A program made the position numbers and the translations under genes. A stretch of 64,000 nucleotides of DNA from Carettochelys insculpta (taxonomy: Eukaryota; Chordata; Testudines; Carettochelyidae): contig NC_134142.1 in NCBI RefSeq assembly GCF_033958435.1, positions 104,730,501-104,794,500 of the forward strand, in the 5' to 3' direction. The notes under the pieces are model-generated. The model saw only the letters and a list, made by a program, of their open reading frames with translations, did no database searches and was not told where the DNA came from. Each line of letters begins with the position of its first letter. The first letter of the stretch is position 1. This document shows positions 53,848 through 64,000 of the stretch, piece after piece.

Positions 53848-54052
53848 ATCATAGAATTCTACAGCTGAAAGAGATCTCAGGAGGTTACCGAATCCAACCA
53901 CCTGCCCAGAGCAGGACCGAACCTAAGTAAATCATCCCAGCCTGGACTTTGTCAAGCTGGGACTTAAAAACCTCTAGGGATGGAGATTCTACCACCTCGC
54001 TAGGTAACTCATTCCAATGCTCTACCACCCTCCTAATGAAATAAGTTTATCA
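53848..54052 (-). mobile_element. CR1 3' fragment, minus orientation
   Basis: Starts 'aatcatagaattctacagct' and runs 'gaaagagatctcaggaggtt', 'gggacttaaaaacctctagg' and 'ctaggtaactcattccaatg', a typical CR1 3' end complement. Confidence 0.85.
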
Positions 54053-56609
54053 CACTCACAGCCATGTCATCTTACAGTAGAATTCTTACTGTACTTTTCC
54101 AATTTACCTCCAATTGTTATTGGTTCTCTCTCAGAATTCTGGATTGCATTTGTATCACCCCTTCATTTTCCCACACTTACTGCCTGACTAGCCTGTGCTG
54201 ATACTACCATCTGCCATAATTTATGACCTAAGCATAACAGTAATCTATCCCATTTGAGCTGCCTTCCATGGTTACTGGAAATCTGCGGTGTGTAGCATTC
54301 CCAACAGTTCAAAAGGAAGGTGTTTCTAAGTAGTTATGAGGTAAATATTGGCTCTTTACAGCAAACATTCACATTCATTGAACTTATATCCATTGTATTC
54401 TGTTCTCCAATCAAATCCATGGGAATTTGGAATTTATGTTTTTCAGTTTTGGAATGATGATTGAAATATCATCTCTTCTTTCATACTTCATTCCTGCTAC
54501 ATAGAAAACAAGCAACCTTCCTAGTTATTTCACACAATTTTGTCAGGAAATATATCAGAGGTAAAAGGTGTCAGATCACCATTCACTGATTATGCCTTTT
54601 CAACAGAATTAGTATGTTAATTTACTACATATTCTCTTCTCAAATCTTCTGAAATCAGAAATAAAGCATTTTAAAACAAGATTAATCTAGATATTCAGTA
54701 GCATATAATGGACACACAAATTACTTGATGCTTCTTCCTTTCTTCACAAAAGCCAATGCACATCTTTCAGACAAGACTTTTAAGACTGTATGCTTTCATT
54801 TGATTAAAAAAAACATTGATTTTAGTAACAGATTTAGAGAAAACAAATTTTTGTGAAGGATCTGATTCTCATCTCACTTAGACCACTGTAAATGAAGAGT
54901 AACTGATCTGAGGTCTATAAAGCTGCAAGGGGACCAGACTCAAACCAGATGAGTATTTTAAAGTGTTAAGTATATCAATATTTCAACAGCCTCAAGAATA
55001 TCAGTGTAAATGCTGCAATGCAACAAGTTAAACATTAAACATAAATTTGGTAGTATGTTCTATGCCAATCAAAGTCTCAGTCAGACCACCCATAGGGGGG
55101 AAAATAAAACTCTCTGCATTGTTTGTAATAATATGGAAGGAAATTTAGTGTATATTCTCTTCTTCCTGTATTTTCCAGCTAGATTAAGCTGTTGTCTTCA
55201 CAATTGCCTCCCAGCTGCTGTGACTTGTGAAAACAACAGACCCTGCTCTGTTGTCTACAGAAAGCCAGGATTGTTATGAGTAACTTTATTGCAGGCACAT
55301 GAGTGTGTTAAGACTTTAAAACACGCTCAAATGTCATGTGCACACCCACTGACGGGCAAGAATAATTATGAAAAAACAAGAATTCTATGTCTATGAAACA
55401 GTGTCAGACAAAATGGGCCATTCATTGTGTTCCTTTGGGAATGCCTGGACTCTCTTGCCAGAAAACAAAAAAGGCACTTTTTTCCTCCCGTAGGCTGAAT
55501 GCTTAGCTTTGCCATCTGAGCCCTAAGTAAACATGGGCCCCCTCTCCAACTACTGGCTGGCCCGCACACAGTAAAAAGTATTAATGCCCCCCTTTTTTCC
55601 AGAGTCCCCTCTGTTAGGCTGCGGCCAATGTAAAGTCAATGCAAAAACAAAACAGTTTGCCTAACACGAGTAAAAGAAAACATAACTCTCTTACAGACTG
55701 AAAATCCTTCTGACACAGAGGTTTTATTTTAAGACCTATCCCCTCTGTCCTTCTGCATGTTACCGTAGCTACTGTTAATTCTTTTAGCAGGTAATAACTG
55801 CTGACTGCTGCTAAGTTACAGAGGAAAAGAACTGTGTACAGAAGTTTGAAGTTACCTACTTTAGAAGGTAGACTGCTCCTTTTCTGTCCCAGGCTCAAAA
55901 TTTCATTTGTCTAGCAAATCTGTTTGTATCATAAAATGGCTATTTCATATCAAATTCCAACTCAGCTCAACAATCAGTTCCCTCTTATATCAAATTTTCA
56001 CCACAGATTCAATGAAAAGACAATCCCTTCTGGCCTAATTTTAACAAGTGCTTCAAACCTCACAAGGATAGCAATAATTTACAACAAATGACAAACCCAT
56101 TCAGATTGTTTAAATGCATAAGTAAGGAATTAGATAGTCTTCTGACCAAAATTATTATTTAAACTAAGCAGCCGTAATTATCTCTACATCATCCTTTTGG
56201 TGTACTACAGATCCAGTACTTTGGACTAAATGAGGCGACTCACTTCACAATAAAATGGGTAAATTAGTGTAAATGTGTTCTGATGTTCACTTTGAAGTTA
56301 ATGTCACAACTTCCACTGACCTCAATTAACAGAATCCTGACATCTCATGTTGTTAGGAATAAAAAGGGAATATTCATCTCTTATTCTAAGAATGAATTTT
56401 TAGGCCATTGTGCAGGGGGGAAAGGAGTGTTCCTCTGTGGGATTTTTGTGAGTTGTTTTTTTAAGGTTTACTAATATGGCCTTTCTCTCACCACTCCATC
56501 ACAAGCCAGGGAAACTGAAAAGTTGAAAGACCAAGCCAGTTGAAAGTCCAACCATGGAGGGTATGAATTGTATAGCATCCACTACAGGGGCTGCTATATT
56601 CCCCACTAA
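54053..56609. other. Intron stretch, nothing recognised
   Basis: AT-rich. No exon or clear repeat. Confidence 0.5.
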
Positions 56610-56971
56610 TGCTATGTTTACACAAGAGGCAGAGCATCCAGATTCCCACTAAGTCGACAAAACACAGCACTTTTGTTTGCAGTTGTATCCAACTCCCCAT
56701 GAGGAATAACACTCTGTGTAGAAGTTCAGGAGTGGGGCCCCTCTTTCAACAGACAGGGTTTCGGGGACACCAGACAGCCTGTCTGCAGTGCTTCTGGTTG
56801 GCCATTTTGCTGCTAGAGTGGCCAGGTAGTCCAGTCACTTTCTGTTGACAGATCAGATCACTCTTGTGAGCTTCTTGGCAATCTGGCTGCAATCTGTTGA
56901 CAGAAGTTCTGCCAGAAGATATCTTCAGACAAAAACTTCTGCAGACAAATCCTTGTAATCTCGACATAGCC
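56610..56971. mobile_element. MITE-like element, CTGTTGACAGA motif type
   Basis: Starts TGCTATGTTTACACAAGAGG and ends CCTTGTAATCTCGACATAGCC. Flanks TAA and TTA differ by one base. The interior repeats CTGTTGACAGA, as in the 36.2 kb element. Confidence 0.7.
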
Positions 56972-57124
56972 TTATTGCCAACTGGTTATGTGTTTTTTAA
57001 AAATAAAATGCTGTTTTAACACTAGCCATTAGACAGTAAACTCTTCAAGGCAGACAGAGTTTCTTCTTATTTGTACACATATCATCTAACATAACGGGTC
57101 CCTGATTCTTAACAGAAACTCTAC

Positions 57125-57307
57125 CACAGTGTATCAGAGGGGTAGCTGTGTTAGTCTGTATCCACAAAAACAACAAGAAGTCCTGTGGCACCTTATAGGC
57201 TAACACTTTTTTTGGAGCATAAACTGACAAAGTGCGTCTTTGCCCACGTAAATTTATGCTCCAAAAAACCTGATAGTCTATAAGGTGCCACAGGACTTCT
57301 CATTGTT
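57125..57307. mobile_element. Two SINE ends in fold-back arrangement
   Basis: The first half, with 'agaagtcctgtggcacctta' and 'ttttttggagcataa', is the complement of the second, with 'tttatgctccaaaaaacc' and 'ataaggtgccacaggacttc'. The second also holds 'ctgacaaagtgcgtctttgc'. So two SINE parts lie head to head and form a hairpin of about 80-bp arms. Confidence 0.75.
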
Positions 57308-57599
57308 TCTACCACAATGCACAACAAACTAATTAATACATAGGTAATCATGACTGATCCAGATTTAAACTCACTCTCAGTGTAACTCAGTTGAATTCCC
57401 AGGGGCTATCTCAAAGAGAGAAGTGCTAGCTATGTGAGTCCCCTTTCCTAGAATCTAAAGGAGACCAATTTCAGAAAGTTCCTTCACATTGCTAGTCTGA
57501 TCATCCCAAGTTAGCTTCAGACCTATGTCTTCAACGTGGAAACATGATGTACTATCCACTGAACCATCAGGCTAGTCATGAATTTGTTTTAACAATCCA

Positions 57600-58080
57600 A
57601 CAACATCACCATTTCTCACACATCCACTTAGCTTAATTTCCCTACTATCACTTTCATTGCTGAGGTTGTCTCTATTAAGCCATTTTTTGTGCATCATTAA
57701 CTTTTAACCAGGCATCGATAGCTTTATTGTTTAAATTGCGTATGACTTTATTTAATGTCAGCATTTCTTCTGGCTCCTGACAAGGAGTCACATTTTATAA
57801 CTAATTAAATTGATCCCTAGGAAGCAAAAGCCACTAAACGGAATTATTTGAAACTGAGTGTCAATATATTAAATCAAAGGGCTAATGAGTTGGGTCACTG
57901 CTTCTTTTATCTGAAGGCTATAGCTGAACAGGATTCATATCATCCACTATTTTCTGCTTTAACAATCAATTTTATTTAAACCAAAGAGGGCTAATTAATA
58001 AATTTAGATCGAGCTGTATATAATACATTTTAGCCTCTTTTAAAACAGGTATAAATGTTAAGGTCATTTTAAGTGGGGGA
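57600..58080. promoter_or_regulatory. Candidate conserved non-coding element
   Basis: Repeat-free, AT-rich, with clustered TAATTA, CTAATTAAATTGATC, ATCGATAG and TTAATAAATTTA motifs typical of developmental enhancers near genes such as SOX6. Conservation cannot be tested here. Confidence 0.3.
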
Positions 58081-59595
58081 AAAAAAACACGGTGTTGATA
58101 CAAGCTGTCTAACAGTGCGTTTCGGAGTTGCCATGGTGCCTGAATGGTCCTGCTAGGTCATAGGACACATCCACAGTGATCTAAAAGGTGTTTTGTAAGT
58201 AAACAATTTTGACAACTTTTTATCTTTCCACTATTTCCATTATGGGTGTAAATGAAGAACAATATTTGCCTCTTGGAACTGACAATACCACCTAACGAAA
58301 GTGAGTAAGCAATGACTAAATTTGTCATGTCAGCTTTTCCTATGGCTCTTGCAGCTGCTGAGTAATATTTTGGATGTGTTCACTATTTACATCTGGACGC
58401 TACTTTTAAAATTCATCACCTAATAATTCATACCACTCACTGTATTAGTCATAGTTCAACCTCCTTTGACAAAATGTTTGTAGATGCTTCAAGAAAGTGA
58501 TCTTTTCTAAAGTTGTCTTCAACTAATTCAATTATGTCTAATTTATATAGAACAAATATTCTAATCTATACCTTATTTAGATGTTCACTGTGGTATATCA
58601 GAAAAAAAGCTTTTTGCCTCTTCTTTACATTATATTTTAAGTACAAGAGTTTAAAAAGGGAATTGGGCAATCAATCAACAAAGACTAGATAGATTAGACT
58701 ATTATTGGCCTTTTTTAATAGCACAGGGGAGCAAGAGTAAGGTGCTCACCTACTACCCAATTCAGTTTTTCACCTTATGCCCAATACTACAAGTAAGTTG
58801 GAAGTTGAAAGGGAAGTAGGAGAGTACTGGCTCCTGCTCATCTGACAAAGTATATGGCCATGCCCACATGTAGGAGTAAATGGCTCCACAAAAAGGCAGG
58901 GTGGAGGGTGGGAAACAGGCAAGAAATTTACTTTGTCCCCTAAAGCAAAGCAGAAGCAGTGGAGGTCTGGTCTTGAAGACACACAGCAACACACTGCCCC
59001 TTATTCAGGTCATGTTGTAAAATTACTGTCTAGTCCCAAGGAAATATCTCAACAATCACTTAAAGCAAGGCTGTGATTTCTAGTGGTTACTTTAACACGT
59101 AATAGTCTGTTAAAAATAGGACAGTTTCACTGTCCTTCTAACGCTTGGTTTTGTAGATTTACCACTAAGATCAAATGCATCACAAAGAACACCACAGATG
59201 TTTTTTAAAAAACTCATGTTCATGTTCCCACACATCATTTGCTTTTTCAAACATTAATTTAGGGTTTTTCTGCAGTCGCAGTGTTTCCCTTTTAAAACAA
59301 CTTTAAATAGTCACTTCTATCCATTTATACACGTATGTCTTTTGGAGGGTCAAGAACAGGCTGCTGTTTCACACCACAAATGTTTTTCTTCACTTCCAAT
59401 GGTTACATGTCATGAGATCACTTGACCCCATCATACAGAATCATTAAATATGTGGGGGAAGCCACAGATACAGCTGTACCTGGGGCTGACACAATATCAT
59501 TTTAAATGGAAGGCCATTTCGAAATCAGGTATTGTAAAAGTAACTCATTTGCACCAAAGAATGTTAGTTAATCATGCACCCTTTTAAAAGCTAGA
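58081..59595. other. Intron stretch, nothing recognised
   Basis: No exon or clear repeat. Confidence 0.5.
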
Positions 59596-60001
59596 GGATA
59601 TGTCTACACTAGCCCCAGTACCTCGAAAGGGGCATGATAATGAACCTAATCAAAAAGTGCTAATGAGGCACTGCCAAGCATATGCAGCACCTCATTAGCA
59701 TAATGGCAGTCGCCACTTTTGATCACGCACAGCTCATCTACATGAGGTCCTTTTTGAAAGGACCCCACAAATTTTGAAACCCCCTTATTCAGAATAAGGG
59801 GATTTCGAAGTGTGTGGGTCCTTTCAAAAAGGATCCCGGGTAGACAAGCCATGCATGATTGAAAGTGGCACTTTCAAAGTGCTGTGACCACCACTATGCT
59901 AATAATGTGCTGCATATTCATGGCAGTGCCTCATTAGCATATTTCAATTAGGTTCATTATCTTGCCTCTTTCAAAGTTCTGGGGCTAGTGTAGACATAGC
60001 C
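59596..60001. mobile_element. Palindromic MITE of the 50919 family
   Basis: 406 bp. It starts GGATATGTCTACACTAGCCC and ends GGGCTAGTGTAGACATAGCC. Flanks AGA and ATA differ by one base. Its centre 'cttattcagaataag' is a clean palindrome. It shares arms with 50919-51433 but lacks that copy's central extra sequence. Confidence 0.85.
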
Positions 60002-60401
60002 ATACTATTGTCTTTTTCCTTCCTTAATGTATTTTATTGAAAAGTCATGCAACTTTAATTAGAACAGCTTTCAGGTCAGACAATGCAATGCAATGGCTAA
60101 CATCTGTTGAATTCCTACCATTTTGCCCCTTATACTCAAATTCCTTTGAGTAAATTTTCATTTTGATGCAAACACACAAGTTCTATTGACTGCCCTACAT
60201 GACTATTCACAAGAACAAACATACTGACTTGTGGGGAAAGAAGTAGCAGTGCTTTTAAAATCAAAGCTTCACAAAACTTGATTGTAGCTCACAGAGTTGT
60301 AGCACAATTTCTCTGTACAGCACCTACCGGGACAATTGAATTGTTTCAGAACCATCTCATAAAACTACTGTCTCTTTCTCCAAAATGTAGCCTAAGTCCA
60401 A

Positions 60402-60693
60402 GGGCTTGTCTACACTGCTACTTTAGTCAATATAACTTACATCACTCAGGGGTATGACAAAACCAACCCAATGCATGTCCCATTAACTTAAAGCACTGTC
60501 CACACCCTGTCATATTTGTGAGAGAGACTCTCCCGTTGATGTAGCTTTCGTATCTTGTCCAGGTGGAGTAACTATGCTGCCAGGTGAGCGCTTGCTCTCC
60601 TGTCAGCACAACATGTCTTTGCCAGATGCACTACAGTGGCACAGCAGCATTAGAGCATCTGTCATGATATACCACAGTAGTGTAGACTAACCC
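60402..60693. mobile_element. MITE-like element, GGGCTTGTCTACACTGCTACTT ends
   Basis: 292 bp. It starts GGGCTTGTCTACACTGCTAC and ends CAGTAGTGTAGACTAACCC. The interior differs from the other families and lacks TTCGAA motifs. No duplication was settled, so superfamily is open. Confidence 0.6.
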
Positions 60694-61371
60694 TGAGATA
60701 TAATGCAAGGGGATGTACTAGAAACAGATACATTAAAATTAAGTGTTAGATTAATTGAGAGATGTCACAAAATCTGCACATGCTAATCAAGGAAATTCCG
60801 CTACATTTCTGCTATTAGTAGCTGTGTTTAGCCACAGTTGTATATAGCAAAGAATTTATCTTAGTACGGCAAAGGCCCAAAGTCCATTTTGTCATTGTTT
60901 TCAGTGACAACAATAGCAAGAAAATGTCTATGGATGTCCAGACTAGAGTTCTGTAGTTCTAATATAGTATGGCTCCTTTTATACTAGCCAGCTAAACTGA
61001 GCTAAAATAGTGTCTGGGCAAAACTAAGTTTAAATCATGGCAGTATCTGTTGCTGTTTCATTCTGTTTTTCAATCCAAACTAAGCTGCCCAGCAAAGATT
61101 GTGCTGATATATTTAGGCAAAACATTCAAAATACTGCCCATGAGAAAACACATTATTGGAAAAGTGCAATGTATTTGCCACTAAATATTCATTATTGCAC
61201 ACATGAATCTTTTTAAAACACAAATCTGTCATCAGATTCTTTTACTGGTATGGAGGCCTTTGCAAATGGAAACTAAACAAAATTCACAGGTGATATTTCC
61301 AAATTTTCCCATCTATTGTCTTTCATTAAATAATGGCAAATAATTTACTTAATGAAACTTCATAAACTTCC
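60694..61371. other. Intron stretch, nothing recognised
   Basis: No exon or clear repeat. Confidence 0.5.
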
Positions 61372-61566
61372 TAACTGCCAGGGTGGTTAAGCACTGAAAC
61401 AAACAGCCTGGAGATGTTGTGGAATTTCCATCACTGGAGATTCTTAAGAGCAGTTAAACAAACAACTGTCAGACATGGTTCTATACGGTGCTTAGTCCTG
61501 CCACGAACGTAGGCAACTGCACATGAGGGCCTCTCAAGGTCCCTTCCAGTCCTATGATTCCATGAA
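61372..61566 (+). mobile_element. CR1 3' fragment, plus orientation
   Basis: Reads 'gccagggtggttaagcactg', 'ggagatgttgtggaatttcc' and 'aaggtcccttccagtcctat' followed by 'gattccatg', the CR1 3' end. Confidence 0.8.
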
Positions 61567-62528
61567 ATTCTTTATGAGGCATTAAATTCCCTTAAGAGAT
61601 GGATAATCTGAGGAATAAGTAGGGACCACAACTGGTCAAAATGTATTTTCCTTTCTCCCAAAACTTTTAATGAAAACCAAACAAATTCATTTTCATCTAA
61701 TTTTTCAAATGGTTGTCAAATCTTGCAAATGCATTGGTCTTCAAGAACTGATTACATATTTTGAGCAGATCAAATAATGACGTCCCTGGCTACAAATCCA
61801 TGGGAAAGCTGGGGCAAGAAGCTGGACATCTCTTGGTCTGACACCTAGTGATCTTTGACTTTATTTAATTTTTTTCTTCAGCAGATGCTGAATAAAAACA
61901 TGGACAGGAACAAATCTTATCACATGAAAACCACCCCTCACCAACATGTCAAAGTATATTTGCCTGAAAATATTTTTTGCTTTGGTTCCACTGCTATACC
62001 ATTGCTGACAGTATACCCCTGCGGAACGAAGCTTATGGAAATCCCCTTAGGTTTAATTTTAAGTTGGACAGAACCTACAGCTATTAGCTGCTCCCATGTT
62101 TCTTTTGGTTTTCTGGAGGTGTGCCTTCCATTTCACATAATTTCTCTTCTCCATTTATACTAGATGCTTGAAATCTTCTTGCAATGAGCTATATAGACTA
62201 CAATTGGGCTGAAATGCTTGACATTGAAAACCCTTTTTCTTCAATGTCACTGTACTCCCAAGTTTGCTCGAGCAATTTCTGGGACTCAGATAATATTTGT
62301 ACATGCAAATAGAAAGAGAATGTATGGTAACAAGCTCAAAATGCAGACTGTGCATGCAAATTCTCAAAATTTATGATGGCTATTTAGTTTACGTTACTTT
62401 TCCTAAGCTTTGCCTTTCATCTGCCAATACATACATAGAATAAAAATATGGGTAAATACTTGGTCTCACATTTAAAGAATTTTGCAGGTCTATTTCTTCC
62501 ACAAAATCTATACAACTGTTTTTACATA
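61567..62528. other. Intron stretch, nothing recognised
   Basis: The 102-codon frame at 61855-62163 has no recognisable domain or splice context. Confidence 0.5.
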
Positions 62529-62956
62529 CAGTAGAACATCAGAGTTATGAAAAAGAGTTAAAACTGATTAGGTAACCATACTCGTCATTTGAACTGGAAG
62601 TATACAATCAGGTGGCACCAGAGACTGAAAAAAGGTGAATAAAGTACAATACTGTGTTAAATGTAAAAAAGCAGTCCTGTGGCTAATAAATTTATTAAGT
62701 CATTAGCTTTGGCAGGTAAAATGCCCTTCATCAGATAGATTTTGCATGGAAATACAGAATCCAATGTGAATGTAAATTACTAAACGCAAAAGGGAAAGCA
62801 GAATTTTTATTCTGCATAGTAAAGTTTCTAAGTCATATTAAGTTAGATTTGAACTTTTGAAAGAACTAGTATTATGTTTTGTTCAGAGTTACAAACATTT
62901 AAGAGTGATGAGAAGCCTCCATTTCCAAGATGTTAATAAATATGAGGTTCTGTCTG
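62529..62956. mobile_element. Tigger/pogo-like element with nested SINE
   Basis: The left end CAGTAGAACATCAGAGTTAT follows TA. The right part holds 'gttttgttcagagttacaaa' and ends 'atgaggttctgtctg', inverse of the left end. A SINE fragment (about 62667-62745, 'gcagtcctgtggctaataaa ... cttcatcagatag') interrupts it. Confidence 0.65.
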
Positions 62957-63009
62957 CTATATAGATTTCTGTTAGTCTCCAACAAAAGTACAAGGGATCT
63001 TGATTTATA

Positions 63010-63140
63010 GAATCAAGCAATCATAGAAGATTAAGGTTGGAAGAGACCACTGCAGGTCATCTGGTCCAACCCTCTGCTTAAACCAGGACCAACCACAAAT
63101 AAATCATGCCAGCTAGAGCCTTGTCAAGACTGGCCACATT
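63010..63140 (-). mobile_element. CR1 3' fragment, minus orientation
   Basis: Starts 'aatcaagcaatcatagaaga', then 'ttaaggttggaagagaccac' and 'tcatctggtccaaccctctg', the familiar CR1 3' end complement. Confidence 0.9.
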
Positions 63141-64000
63141 GGATTCCGTGAGTTCACCCTTGATTTTTCCAAACATTTTGCATATACGTATTGTGGACCT
63201 AAATAAATGCATGTGGAAATGATGTAACTTAAAAAATCAAGTATCTGATTGGCTTCTGAACTTGAGTGATAGATGTCTAAATGACATTACCAGCACCCTG
63301 AATAAACAGTTGGCATAAAATTGCTCCTTCCATAATTTGTATCCTTAGATTTGCAGGCACAAATAGAGGCCATGTTGAGGAATTTAAATTTGGCTTAAAA
63401 TTTGTCAATACAGAGCCCAAGATAAACTGGTTACAATTAGAAAAATCTTCCTTGTGGGATCTCTGTAGTAGGAAATAACAGTGAGCACCCTTCCCCTTGC
63501 ATCCAGGAGACTTACAACTTTATGTGATAATTATTTGCACCATTTTCTTGAATAAAAAGAGCAGGATAATTAAATAGCCTGCTGTGAAAAAAAATTGACA
63601 TTTTTACTTTGCAAAGTTTTGTGCAGTACATTATTTTCCTTTTGGGGGTTGAATTGAAGCTTGTTACTCTAAGCAAAGCATCCAGCAGAGTTTTGCTTAA
63701 TGTTCATTCAGGAGCAAAAGCCATGGCATGGATAATCATGCAATGGTAGCTGTCAAAACTTGTTTGTAGGTTTTGGTGAGCATTTGAGCAACCTTGGTTT
63801 GAGCTTTAAGCTCTTAAGTTAGATCTATTTAGGTTGTTTTTACAAACTTTTCAGATAACTCTAAAGTATTGTGTAGCTCATTTATACAGCCTCATAGCTT
63901 TGGGAGCAATCATGATACAATATTTCTCAAGTATTACATAAAATGTGGAGAAGAACTGAAGAGCTAGCTTTTCAACAGACTTCTTTAATCAGGCTTGCAA
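63141..64000. other. Intron stretch to window end, nothing recognised
   Basis: No exon or clear repeat. Confidence 0.5.

Noticed and set aside
57380..57590. tRNA-like or MIR-like segment
   Set aside because: A phrase resembling 'ctatccactgaaccatcaggc' is suggestive, but no box A/B pair or cloverleaf could be supported.

Overview
The window is vertebrate intronic DNA, most likely from a turtle. The host gene is SOX6, read on the minus strand. Only two of its coding exons lie here: 32594-32717 ([20 protein letters not shown] onward) and 13697-13776 ([20 protein letters not shown] onward). They join in frame (AAG CCA G / GT GAT AAC) across an 18.8 kb intron. The flanking introns run off both ends, and I found no other exon. 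The turtle assignment is an inference from the repeats: decayed CR1 LINEs with the TTCTATGAT-type 3' end, repeated copies of a SINE with a CCCACGAAAGCTC core and an 'acagactaacacggctacc' end, Tigger-like elements with CAGTAACTCC and CAGTAGAAC ends, and many elements with GGCTAYGTCTACAC ends. The species cannot be told from this sequence.

Layout. 0-5.5 kb: Tigger-like element (79-1141), CR1 remnant, and a GC-rich 1.26 kb solo-LTR-like element (1935-3190) with a 5-bp duplication and an internal minisatellite. 5.5-18.6 kb: SINE, minisatellite, a 709-bp deleted Harbinger element (9971-10679), a 1.2 kb CR1 copy, the second of the two SOX6 exons in reading order, and two palindromic MITEs. 18.7-27.0 kb: the GC-rich heart of the window, three PIF/Harbinger elements nested one inside the other. 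Element C (18688-27026) is split by element B (18748-23460), which is split by the short element A' (22673-23389). B and C each carry a DDE transposase gene and a convergent Myb/SANT-like gene, all damaged. 27.3-30.1 kb: another MITE, then a ~1.04 kb near-perfect palindrome built around a MITE. 30-43.6 kb: the other SOX6 exon, SINEs, CR1 fragments and a GC-rich unclassified insert. 43.6-45.6 kb: a MITE holding an inverted copy of sequence found 1.2 kb away. 50.9-52.8 kb: a mosaic of nested MITEs and a SINE. The remainder is AT-rich intron with more CR1, SINE and MITE copies.

How the parts work together. The only host function visible is the SOX6 protein segment between its coiled-coil and HMG regions. 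The Harbinger parts suggest a two-protein transposition system: a DDE nuclease plus a Myb-like DNA-binding partner, acting on ends that begin GGCTAYGTCTACAC, surrounded by repeated TCGAAATA/TTCGAAGT motifs, and leaving 3-bp target duplications. The non-coding MITEs in the window share these signals and so look like passengers mobilised by such elements. The two ~710-bp A-type elements keep the transposase start codon and first codons, which shows they arose by internal deletion of a coding element related to B.
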